Source: Streptomyces sp. DH5 (lineage in GTDB: Bacteria > Actinomycetota > Actinomycetes > Streptomycetales > Streptomycetaceae). From it: 64,000 nt of DNA. Where the stretch lies: positions 124,001 through 188,000 of the forward strand of contig NZ_JAHWGP010000003.1 in assembly GCF_020873915.1 (NCBI RefSeq), written 5' to 3'. The notes beneath the pieces were generated by a model. The model was not told the origin of the DNA. It did not search any database and was given only the letters and a program-made list of their open reading frames with translations. The position numbers and the translations under genes were made by a program. Below, in pieces: positions 27,493 through 34,739 of this stretch; positions within the stretch are counted from its first letter, which is position 1, and each line of letters begins with the position of its first letter.

Positions 27493-27819
27493 GGCAACCG
27501 CCTCCCCCGTACACATGCGTGCCGTCCACACGCGTCCACATCGATCGTGCCGACCGTACAACCGGTGGCCGAAAAGCGTCAGACCCTGTGGACAACTCCA
27601 GCCCGTGGACGACCGCGCCCCGCCGCCCTGTGGACATCCGCCTCCGCCCCCGGCGTCCGCCGGCCCGTCAGGACCATCAGGACCATCCGCGGCTGATTCG
27701 GCCCGTCCAGACCCGCCCCGTGGCTGACCGACCGTCCAGGAGTACTTCACGGGCGGTCCCACGGGGTGGGGCCGGCCCCACCCGCGCCCGTCCGTGGGCG
27801 GCCGCTCCGTCCGCCCGCG
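27493..27819. other. Intergenic region: DnaA-box-like sites and terminator of the ScbR-like gene
   Basis: There is no gene here. A perfect 20-bp palindrome (GGGTGGGGCC and its complement, 27764–27783) lies 37 bp past the stop of the receptor gene and probably terminates it. Nearer DUF2252 are TGTGGACAA (27587–27595, exact DnaA box on the minus strand), CGTGGACGA (27604–27612) and TGTGGACAT (27629–27637). A short direct repeat of CATCAGGAC is also present around 27668–27685. Confidence 0.55.
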
Positions 27820-28485
27820 CTACCCCGCCTCCGCCACGTCCCCCGCCGCCCGCAGGGGCCGTCCCTCGGCGAGCAGCCGTGCGGCGCGGTCCTCCGAGAT
27901 GTCCAGCCGGGCCAGCACCGCGGGGACGGCGATGCCGGGCAGTATGTGGTGGAACAGCACCACGACCCGTTGTTCCACGTCCTGCCGCTGGCAGCGCACC
28001 TGCGACAGCAGTTGCACGCCCGAGAAGCTGGCGACCAGCAGTTCCGCCGTCTCCCCCGGGTCGACGTGCGGCAGCAGTTCGCCGCACGTCTTCGCCTCGG
28101 CCAGGGTCCGGGCGGTCTGGTCGATCCACATGCCGAACGCCGGAGTGCGGTCCAGCCCCAGTGCGCCCTGGTCCAGGGCCAGTCCGACACTCGCCCGCAC
28201 CAGCGGCTCGGTACGAAGCCGTGTGGCCAGCACCAGGCCGGAGTCGACGAGCTCCTGCAGCTTGCTCGACTGGGACGGCAGGGAGATCGCCAGCTGCTCC
28301 TCGAACACACCGAGCGCCAGCTCCTCCTTGGAGCCGAAGTGGAAGTACAGCGCGCCCTTCGTGACCCCGGCCCGCTCCAGGATCTCGCCGATCGTCGCCG
28401 AGGTGTACCCGCGCTCGTCGAAGACGGCGGCCGCCGCCTCCAGAATGGTCCGCCGGGTGCGGATGGCGCGCTCCTGTCGGGCCAT
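27820..28485 (-). CDS. Gamma-butyrolactone receptor-like TetR regulator (ScbR/ArpA family)
   Basis: 221 residues from an ATG with GGAGGC upstream. The N-terminus (MARQERAIRTRRTILEAAAAVF, then GVTKGALYFHFGSKEELALGVFEEQ) is the distinctive ScbR/ArpA/BarA form of the TetR HTH. In the ligand domain, Pro115 and Trp120 sit where ArpA, as I recall, has the Pro and Trp needed for DNA and lactone binding, so this looks like a true receptor. It is divergent from an AfsA-type synthase gene across 217 bp with two candidate operators, the usual arrangement of signalling loci. Expected role: repress the synthase and its own gene until the lactone accumulates. Confidence 0.88.
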   Translation of the reverse strand: MARQERAIRTRRTILEAAAAVFDERGYTSATIGEILERAGVTKGALYFHFGSKEELALGVFEEQLAISLPSQSSKLQELVDSGLVLATRLRTEPLVRASVGLALDQGALGLDRTPAFGMWIDQTARTLAEAKTCGELLPHVDPGETAELLVASFSGVQLLSQVRCQRQDVEQRVVVLFHHILPGIAVPAVLARLDISEDRAARLLAEGRPLRAAGDVAEAG

Positions 28486-28564
28486 CGGGTGCCTCCTGAT
28501 CTGCGTGGATCCGCGTGGATCTCGTCGTCGCACCGTGCAGCCGCCGGGGGCCGGCGCGGGGAAC

Positions 28565-28588
28565 CACCGTGCGGTCGGTCGCACGGTG
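28565..28588. promoter_or_regulatory. 9-bp-arm inverted repeat in the receptor–synthase intergenic region
   Basis: CACCGTGCG and CGCACGGTG are perfect complements flanking GTCGGT. They lie 80 bp upstream of the receptor start. A second copy of the left arm (CACCGTGCA) occurs at 28531–28539. It may be an operator for the receptor gene or an mRNA hairpin. Confidence 0.45.
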
Positions 28589-28628
28589 CGGGGGCGCACG
28601 GGCTCGAATCCGGCGATGTGAATCACCC

Positions 28629-28660
28629 TTGGAAGAAAACCGTCCCGTCCGTATCTTAGT
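28629..28660 (+). promoter_or_regulatory. Promoter of the AfsA-like gene overlapped by an ARE-like receptor operator
   Basis: TTGGAA (28629–28634) and TATCTT (28652–28657) with 17-bp spacing form a good vegetative promoter about 46 bp before the ATG. The same bases read AAGAAAACCG…CCGTATCTTAG, an AT-flanked imperfect inverted repeat like the autoregulatory elements bound by ScbR/ArpA-type receptors. Receptor binding here would directly block transcription. Confidence 0.6.
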
Positions 28661-28702
28661 GCGAATCGACCGGAGCCATACTGCCGATCCCGGGGGTTTC
28701 CC

Positions 28703-29689
28703 ATGCAGCAGCAGGATTCCTCGAGCGCACCCAGGGAGGATCAGACCGGACAGCGGGCCTCACCCGCAACCGGCACCGGTCCGGCCCGCGCCCTCGTCAC
28801 ACCGGAACTCGCCCACCGGCCCCGCGCCGAGGACGTCTTCCCGGCCTCCTGGGTCCGGCTCGCCGACGACCGCTTCCGTGTCACCGCGCACTGGCCCGCC
28901 GGTCACAGCTTCTTCGGTGCCGTCGACGACCGCCACCAGGATCCGATGATCGTCGGCGAAACGTTGCGCCAGACCTCGATGGTGCTGGCACACGCCGAGT
29001 TCGGCGCCCCTGCGGACACCCGCTTCGTCATGCACGACCTGGAGGTCTCCACCGACCCCGCCGCCCTGCTGCTCGCCGACGCCGCCGAACCGGTCACCGT
29101 CGACGTCGTCTGTTCCGAGGTGCGCCGCCGGGGCCGCGGCCTGAACGGCATGCGCACCACGATGGAGTTCCGCCGCGCGGGGAGGCTCGTCGCCCGCGGC
29201 ACCGGCAGCACGGGTTGCGTCTCCCCGGCCGCCTACCGCCGTTTACGCGCTTCCCGGCCGGCTGCCCCGGAGAGCACCCGAATACCGCTGCCCGCGCCGG
29301 TCGCGCCCTGGCGCGTGGGCCGCCTCCGCGAGGACGACGTCGTCCTCGCCCCGTCCGGCCGGCCCGGCACCTGGCTGCTGCGCGTCGACACGCGGCACCC
29401 GGTGCTCTTCGCCCGCCCCAACGACCACGTACCCGGGATGGTCCTGTTCGAGGCCGCCCGCCAGGCGGCCGCCGCGGCCTCCGGCCGGCTGCCGTTCCTG
29501 CCGTCCGAACTCTCCGTCTCCTTCCGCCGCTACGCCGAACTGGACGGCCCTTGTCTGATCGACACCGAGGTGCTCGACAAGGGCGAGGACGAGGTGACGG
29601 TACGGGTGTCGGGACGCCAGGACGACGAGCCCGTCTTCGACGCCACGCTCACCTGCGCGCCCCCCACCCCGGTACGGTCACCGACGTGA
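28703..29689 (+). CDS. AfsA/ScbA-family gamma-butyrolactone biosynthesis protein, with TTA codon
   Basis: 328 residues. Two AfsA hotdog repeats occupy about residues 35–165 (AEDVFPASWVRLADDRFRVTAHWPAGHSFF…DPMIVGETLRQTSMVLAH) and 195–320 (LRVDTRHPVLFARPNDHVPGMVLFEAARQAAAAA). Family members condense a beta-ketoacyl chain with dihydroxyacetone phosphate, the first committed step of the signalling lactones. Codon 181 (29243–29245) is TTA, the rare Leu codon read only by the bldA tRNA, so translation is expected to be developmentally limited. The ribosome site is weak (GGGGG). The stop overlaps the SDR start (GTGA). Confidence 0.9.
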   Translation: MQQQDSSSAPREDQTGQRASPATGTGPARALVTPELAHRPRAEDVFPASWVRLADDRFRVTAHWPAGHSFFGAVDDRHQDPMIVGETLRQTSMVLAHAEFGAPADTRFVMHDLEVSTDPAALLLADAAEPVTVDVVCSEVRRRGRGLNGMRTTMEFRRAGRLVARGTGSTGCVSPAAYRRLRASRPAAPESTRIPLPAPVAPWRVGRLREDDVVLAPSGRPGTWLLRVDTRHPVLFARPNDHVPGMVLFEAARQAAAAASGRLPFLPSELSVSFRRYAELDGPCLIDTEVLDKGEDEVTVRVSGRQDDEPVFDATLTCAPPTPVRSPT

Positions 29690-30663
29690 CCACGGACCTT
29701 CTGGTCACCGGTGCGACGGGCTTCATCGGCAGCCGGGTCGCCGCGGCGGCCCGCGAGCGCCCCGGTGTCCGCGTGACGTCGCTCTCCCGTCGTACGCGGG
29801 ACGGAGGCAGGGACGCCGGGACCGTGTTCGGCGACCTTGCCGATCCCCGCACCCTGCACGGCGGGTGTGCCGGCGTCGACGTCCTCGTCCACTGCGCCTC
29901 CCGGGTGGGAGGCGATCCGGAGTCCGCCGCGGCCGTCAACGACATCGGCACGAAGGCATTGGTGGATGAGGCCGTACGAGCCGGCGTGCGCAGGATCGTG
30001 TACGTGAGCACCACGGCCGTCCACGGCCGGGGCCCCTTCCACGGCGTACGGCCCGGCGAGGCCCCGATCGCGCCCGTCTCCGCCACCAGCCGCACCCGCG
30101 CGGCGGCGGAGCGGCACGTCCTCGACGCGGGCGGCCTGGTCCTGCGCCCGCACCTGGTGCACGGCGAGGGCGACCGCTGGGTGATCCCCGGACTGGTGGC
30201 CCTGCTGCGGGCGCTGTCCGCGTCGATCACCGGCTGCGCGGCCGTCCAGTCGATGATCGACGTCGGCACCCTGGGCCGGGCGGTCGTCGCCGCGGCGCTG
30301 TCCCCGCGCCTCGGCCCCGGGGCCCGTTACGTCGGCCACCCGGACCCGGTGCCCGTCTCCGAGCTGCTCGCGGCCGTCCGCGACCAGGTGGAGCGGGCCG
30401 GTGACGGTGCCGCCGTGGACGTGCCCACCGCCCGTGCGCGTGCGGCCGGATCACCCCGCGCGCTGCACCACCTCGACATGCTCACCGTGGACCACTGGTT
30501 CGCGGACGACGGCTTCTGGAAGGAGGTGGACCTCCGGCCCGGCGAGGACTTCGCGACCGCCTTCGCCCGCGCGGCACCCTGGTACCGGTCACACCTGGCG
30601 GACAGCCCGGCGGGGACCGGACGGCCGCCAGACCGTCCCGTCGGTTTCACCGCTGGCCTCTGA
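29686..30663 (+). CDS. NAD(P)-dependent epimerase/dehydratase (extended SDR) coupled to the AfsA-like gene
   Basis: 325 residues from a GTG overlapping the AfsA-like stop. The N-terminus has a Rossmann motif (LLVTGATGFIGSRVAAAA), then DVLVHCASRVG and RIVYVSTTAVHG, matching the 3-beta-HSD/epimerase branch. The usual catalytic Tyr-x-x-x-Lys before the AAAE helix is replaced by Thr-Ser-Arg-Thr-Arg, so classical SDR catalysis may be lost or altered. By position it probably reduces or modifies the lactone precursor, as reductases coupled to other afsA genes do. Substrate and direction are inferred from context. Confidence 0.82.
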   Translation: MTTDLLVTGATGFIGSRVAAAARERPGVRVTSLSRRTRDGGRDAGTVFGDLADPRTLHGGCAGVDVLVHCASRVGGDPESAAAVNDIGTKALVDEAVRAGVRRIVYVSTTAVHGRGPFHGVRPGEAPIAPVSATSRTRAAAERHVLDAGGLVLRPHLVHGEGDRWVIPGLVALLRALSASITGCAAVQSMIDVGTLGRAVVAAALSPRLGPGARYVGHPDPVPVSELLAAVRDQVERAGDGAAVDVPTARARAAGSPRALHHLDMLTVDHWFADDGFWKEVDLRPGEDFATAFARAAPWYRSHLADSPAGTGRPPDRPVGFTAGL

Positions 30664-30682
30664 AGCCTCAGGGAGCCTGAAG

Positions 30683-30910
30683 CTAGGCCCGCAGGAACGC
30701 CAGCACCGCCAGGACCCGTCGGTGCGTCCCGTCCGCCGGCGGCAGGTCCAGCTTGGTGAAGTGATCCGCTCCGTGCCGCTGGACACGGAGCGACGGGGTG
30801 AGCGTCTCCTGCGCGGGAGGCGCGCCGGCCCGCATCAGCGGCTGGAAGGCCGCCGCCAGCCGTTCCTCCCGCCGTCCGCCACCCGGCGCACGAGGCCGTG
30901 AGATACCTCA
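30683..30910 (-). pseudogene. Possible 3' remnant of a hydrolase-like gene
   Basis: Between in-frame stops the minus strand reads about 70 codons ending in RVQRHGADHFTKLDLPPADG and VLAVLAFLRA, then TAG. The GADHF segment and the closing helix resemble the C-terminal catalytic-His region of alpha/beta hydrolases, but there is no N-terminal domain, no good start and a stop just upstream. I read it as a degraded fragment left at the edge of the signalling cassette; a chance open frame in GC-rich DNA is the alternative. Confidence 0.35.
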
Positions 30911-30989
30911 CGCACCGATGCCCCGCCGACGTCCCGCGCAGTGCCTGACCAGGCGGTGTGGGATGCCTCACAACGATCACGACCACGAG

Positions 30990-31036
30990 AAACGGGCCCC
31001 TGCCCGGCGACTTCCGTCGCCGGGAGGGACCCGTTT
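30990..31036 (-). terminator. Terminator of tRNA-Leu
   Basis: AAACGGGCCCCTGCCCGGCG pairs with its near-complement ending ACCCGTTT around a short loop. On the minus strand it begins 17 bases after the tRNA end and runs into a T-containing tail. Confidence 0.7.
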
Positions 31037-31052
31037 CACAGGAACCTCGTTG

Positions 31053-31136
31053 TGCGCGAGGGGGGAGTTGAACCCCCACGCCCTTGCGGGCACTGGAACC
31101 TGAATCCAGCGCGTCTGCCTATTCCGCCACCCGCGC
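31053..31136 (-). tRNA. tRNA-Leu (anticodon CAG)
   Basis: The minus strand folds as an 84-nt class II tRNA. It has acceptor stem GCGCGGG/CTCGCGC with discriminator A, D-arm sequence TGGCGGAATAGGCAGACGCG, anticodon loop TTCAGGT (CAG at 31100–31102), a long variable arm (GCCCGCAAGGGC) and T-arm GGGGGTTCAACTCCCCC. CCA is not encoded. Confidence 0.95.
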
Positions 31137-31648
31137 ATTGGGTGTGTCTTCGAGCCCTGCCCCTGCGGGCCGTGCGCCTTCCGACACCCAGAACATTAGC
31201 ACGCTGATCGGGGTGGATTCACATCCCTTTTCCCTGCCCCCGGCCCGACCGGCCACGGCCTTCCACGACCGCTCCGCACGGGCCGTCCCGCCCTCCCCAC
31301 ACGGGCGCGCGCCGTGCAACGACGACGATCGCTTCACGTATCAACCTCGTACCGGTAGTCCTCGTCTCCCCAACAGCCGGACGGAGTCCACAGTCAGGTG
31401 CGGGACACTGGTCGACGGCCCCCTCTACGATCCATGGCAGGACTACGCGCACGCGCACGGCCGGAGGAGTTCGAAAGGGAGCCCCGGAGGGAACTTCGTC
31501 AGGCGTCGACACCCGTCGGCCGGGCGGGCGGGGGGAACCAGCCGATCGGGCGACGCGTGGATACGATCAGTAAGCAGTACCAGGTAGGCCGTGCACGAAA
31601 GAGCGCACGGGGCAGTACACAGGACGGCAGCGACGGAGGAGGTGCCCC
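31137..31648. other. 512-bp region without a gene upstream of fhaA
   Basis: This region holds the promoters of tRNA-Leu (leftwards) and of the fhaA operon (rightwards). TACGAT at 31562–31567 could be a -10 for fhaA but no matching -35 is evident. The short open frames here have no homology-like features or ribosome sites. I see no repeat or RNA gene. Confidence 0.5.
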
Positions 31649-32518
31649 ATGGGAGTCCTGAAGAAGTTCGAGCAGCGTCTCGAAGGTCTGGTCAACGGCA
31701 CCTTCGCCAAGGTGTTCAAGTCCGAGGTGCAGCCCGTGGAGATCGCGGGAGCGCTCCAGCGGGAGTGCGACAACAACGCCACCATCTGGAACCGCGACCG
31801 CACCGTCGTGCCCAACGACTTCATCGTCGAACTGAGCACCCCGGACTTCGAGCGCCTCAGCCCCTACTCCGGCCAGCTCGGCGACGAGCTCGCCGGCATG
31901 GTGCGCGACTACGCCAAGCAGCAGCGCTACACCTTCATGGGACCCATCAAGGTGCACCTGGAGAAGGCGGACGACCTCGACACCGGTCTGTACCGGGTGC
32001 GCAGCCGCACACTCGCCTCCTCCGCCAGCCAGGCTTCCGGAGCGGGCGGCCCCGCGGCCGCGGGGCCCGGCGCCCCGCCGGCCGGCCGGCCCGGTGGCTA
32101 CGGCTACCCGCCGGCCACTCCCGGGGGCGCCCCGCCCATGCCGGCCGCGCCGCCCCCCGGCGGCAGGCCCAGCGGTTACGGCTACCCGCAGCCCGCGGGC
32201 GGCCAGCGGCCCCCCGCCGCGCCCCCGTCCGGCGGACGCACCCGCTACTGGATCGAGATCAACGGCACCCGCCACCAGATCTCCCGCGCCACCCTCGTGA
32301 TGGGCCGCTCCACCGAGGCCGACGTGCGGATCGACGACCCCGGCGTCTCCCGCCGGCACTGCGAGATCCGGACCGGAACGCCCTCGACGATCCAGGATCT
32401 CGGATCCACCAACGGCATCGTGGTGGACGGACAGCACACCACCCGCGCTACGCTCCGCGACGGCTCGCGGATCGTCGTGGGCAGCACCACCGTTATCTAT
32501 AGGCAAGCCGAAGGGTGA
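31649..32518 (+). CDS. fhaA: FhaA: DUF3662 and FHA domain protein
   Basis: 289 residues with a strong GGAGGAGG site. Residues ~1–115 are the DUF3662 (FhaA-N) domain (MGVLKKFEQRLEGLVNGTFAKVFKSEVQPVEIAGALQRE). A Gly/Pro/Tyr-rich linker contains a twice-occurring GYGYP. Residues ~195–285 are an FHA domain (LVMGRSTEADVRIDDPGVSRRHCEI…DLGSTNG), which binds phosphothreonine. In mycobacteria FhaA binds the phosphorylated MviN pseudokinase and restrains peptidoglycan synthesis. It starts the fhaA–fhaB–pstP–rodA–pbpA–pknB block. Confidence 0.93.
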   Translation: MGVLKKFEQRLEGLVNGTFAKVFKSEVQPVEIAGALQRECDNNATIWNRDRTVVPNDFIVELSTPDFERLSPYSGQLGDELAGMVRDYAKQQRYTFMGPIKVHLEKADDLDTGLYRVRSRTLASSASQASGAGGPAAAGPGAPPAGRPGGYGYPPATPGGAPPMPAAPPPGGRPSGYGYPQPAGGQRPPAAPPSGGRTRYWIEINGTRHQISRATLVMGRSTEADVRIDDPGVSRRHCEIRTGTPSTIQDLGSTNGIVVDGQHTTRATLRDGSRIVVGSTTVIYRQAEG

Positions 32519-32528
32519 AGCGGGGGCA

Positions 32529-33038
32529 ATGTCAGAGCTGACCCTCACGGTCATGCGGCTGGGGTTCCTGGCCGTACTGTGGCTGTTCGTGATCGTGGCC
32601 GTGCAGGTCATCCGGAGCGACCTGTTCGGGACCCGCGTCACCCAGCGCGGATCACGGCGGGATGCCGGCCGGGCCCCGCAGGCCTCCCGTCAGGCACCGC
32701 CGCAGCAGCGCCAGCAGTCCGGCGGCGGACGCCTCGGCCGCAACACCCCCACCAAACTGGTCGTGACCGAGGGCACCCTCACCGGCACCACCGTCGCCCT
32801 CCAGGGGCAGACGATCAGCCTGGGCCGGGCGCACGACAGCACGATCGTGCTGGACGACGACTACGCCTCCAGCCGCCATGCCAGGATCTACCCGGACCGC
32901 GACGGCCAGTGGATCGTCGAGGACCTGGGCTCCACCAACGGCACCTACCTGGACCGGACCCGGCTGACGACCCCGACGCCGATCTCGCTGGGCGCACCGA
33001 TCCGCATCGGCAAGACCGTCATCGAGCTGCGGAAGTAG
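32529..33038 (+). CDS. fhaB: FhaB: membrane-anchored FHA domain protein
   Basis: 169 residues. The N-terminal membrane helix (LTVMRLGFLAVLWLFVIVAVQVI) is followed by a basic linker and a C-terminal FHA domain (ISLGRAHDSTIVLDDDYASSRHARI…DLGSTNGTYLD). This is the FhaB/FipA layout, which links Ser/Thr kinase signalling to the division or elongation machinery. It begins 10 bp after fhaA. Confidence 0.93.
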   Translation: MSELTLTVMRLGFLAVLWLFVIVAVQVIRSDLFGTRVTQRGSRRDAGRAPQASRQAPPQQRQQSGGGRLGRNTPTKLVVTEGTLTGTTVALQGQTISLGRAHDSTIVLDDDYASSRHARIYPDRDGQWIVEDLGSTNGTYLDRTRLTTPTPISLGAPIRIGKTVIELRK

Positions 33039-33052
33039 TGCTACACCAATGA

Positions 33053-33111
33053 ATGAGCGCGAGCGGAGCGAGCACGCAGTGGGGGTCCCCACCCAGGGGC
33101 CCGGCGCGCTC
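33053..33111. repeat. Intergenic hairpin element between fhaB and pstP
   Basis: A 93-bp gap contains GAGCGCG (33055–33061) paired with CGCGCTC (33105–33111), enclosing the inner near-palindrome TGGGGGTCCCCA (33080–33091) and a GAGCGGAGCGAGC run. The composition resembles small dispersed repeats of streptomycetes. It may attenuate transcription or protect RNA inside the operon. Confidence 0.45.
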
Positions 33112-33131
33112 CCGACCGGAGGGTGGGCAGT

Positions 33132-34712
33132 GTGGCTCGACACGACCGGCTGTACCCGGAGCCGACGGGCGAGGTGCGCATGAGTCTGTCCCTGCGCTTC
33201 GCCGCCGGATCGCACAAGGGCATGATCCGGGAGGGCAACGAGGACTCCGGTTACGCCGGCCCCCGCCTGCTCGCCATCGCCGACGGCATGGGCGGCGCCG
33301 CGGCCGGCGAGGTCGCTTCCTCCGAGGCGATCTCCACCATCGTCGCGCTCGACGACGACGTCCCCGGATCCGACCTGCTCACCTCCCTCGGCACCGCCGT
33401 CCAGCGGGCCAACGACCAGCTGCGCATGATGGTCGAGGAGGACCCCCAGCTCGAAGGCATGGGCACCACCCTGACCGCCCTGCTGTGGACCGGTCAGCGC
33501 CTCGGCATGGTGCACGTCGGCGACTCCCGCGCCTACCTCCTGCGCGACGGCGTCCTCACCCAGATCACCCAGGACCACACCTGGGTGCAGCGTCTGGTCG
33601 ACGAGGGCCGCATCACGGAGGAGGAGGCCACCACCCACCCCCAGCGGTCCCTGCTCATGCGGGCCCTCGGCAGCGGCGAACACGTCGAACCCGACCTGTC
33701 CATCCGCGAGGTGCGGGCCGGCGACCGGTACCTGATCTGCTCCGACGGCCTGTCCGGCGTGGTCTCCCACCAGACCCTCGAGGACACCCTGGCCGGCTAC
33801 CAGGGCCCCGAGGACACCGTCCAGAACCTGATCGAGCTGGCGCTGCGCGGCGGCGGCCCCGACAACATCACCGTGATCGTCGCCGACGTGCTGGACCTCG
33901 ACACCGGCGACACCCTCGCCGGGCAGCTGTCCGACACCCCGGTCGTCGTCGGTGCCGTCGCCGAGAACCAGAACCAGCTCCACGACAACGGCATCATGCA
34001 GACGCCCGCCGGCCGCGCCTCCGGACTCGGCCGCCGGCGTTCCCAGGGCGGCGGCGAGTTCGGCCCGCCCGGCAGCGGTGACGTCACCGGCTTCATCCCC
34101 ACCGACGGCTTCGACTACGACGAGGGCGACTTCGTCAAGCCCGCCAAGAACCGCCGGTGGCTCAAGAGGTCCGTGTACGGCCTTCTCACGCTCGCCGTCA
34201 TCGGCGGCGCCCTGTACGGCGGCTGGCGCTGGACCCAGACGCAGTACTACGTCGGCACCAAGGGCGAGCACGTCGCGCTCTACCGGGGCATCAGCCAGGA
34301 CCTGGCCTGGGTCTCGCTCTCGAAGGTCGAGAGGGACCACCCCGAGATCGAACTCAAGTACCTGCCGCCCTACCAGCGCAAGCTGGTCGAGGCGACCATC
34401 GCCGAAGGCGACCTGTACGGCGCGCGGAAAAAGATCGAGGAACTGTCGGTCCAGGCCTCCGCGTGCCAGAAGCAGGCCGAGCGGCGCGCCGCCGAGAGCG
34501 AGAAGAGCGCGAAGACCGGCGAGGGCGAGGCCGGAGGCACCACGGGAACCACGCCCGTCTCCTTCACGTCCAAGGCTTCGCCGACGCCGACCCCCTCGGG
34601 ATCGGCGAAGGCCCCGGAGCAGTCCCCGTCCACGACCGCACCCACTTCCAGCCCCGGCCCCAGCCTCTCGGAGGAAGAGCAGAAGGTCGTCTCGCTGTGC
34701 GGTAAGCAGTAG
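33132..34712 (+). CDS. pstP: PP2C-type Ser/Thr phosphatase PstP
   Basis: 526 residues from a GTG with GGAGGG eight bases upstream. An ATG at 33180 (GAGGTG before it) is a credible alternative that removes 16 residues. The PP2C metal-binding motifs are present: GNEDSGY, IADGMGG, HVGDSRAYLLRDG, ICSDGLSG and GGPDNITVIV. A membrane helix (~residue 340, VYGLLTLAVIGGALYGGW) and an extracellular Ser/Thr/Pro-rich C-terminal domain follow. PstP reverses PknB-type phosphorylation and controls cell-wall growth and division. Confidence 0.93.
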   Translation: MARHDRLYPEPTGEVRMSLSLRFAAGSHKGMIREGNEDSGYAGPRLLAIADGMGGAAAGEVASSEAISTIVALDDDVPGSDLLTSLGTAVQRANDQLRMMVEEDPQLEGMGTTLTALLWTGQRLGMVHVGDSRAYLLRDGVLTQITQDHTWVQRLVDEGRITEEEATTHPQRSLLMRALGSGEHVEPDLSIREVRAGDRYLICSDGLSGVVSHQTLEDTLAGYQGPEDTVQNLIELALRGGGPDNITVIVADVLDLDTGDTLAGQLSDTPVVVGAVAENQNQLHDNGIMQTPAGRASGLGRRRSQGGGEFGPPGSGDVTGFIPTDGFDYDEGDFVKPAKNRRWLKRSVYGLLTLAVIGGALYGGWRWTQTQYYVGTKGEHVALYRGISQDLAWVSLSKVERDHPEIELKYLPPYQRKLVEATIAEGDLYGARKKIEELSVQASACQKQAERRAAESEKSAKTGEGEAGGTTGTTPVSFTSKASPTPTPSGSAKAPEQSPSTTAPTSSPGPSLSEEEQKVVSLCGKQ

Positions 34713-34739
34713 GCAAGCCGTGAGAGGCCCTGTCACACG

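Noticed and set aside
31053-31136. tRNA-Leu as the attachment site of an integrated element carrying the hormone cassette
   Set aside because: No integrase gene and no duplicated tRNA 3' end could be found on the left side, so insertion at the tRNA is unsupported.
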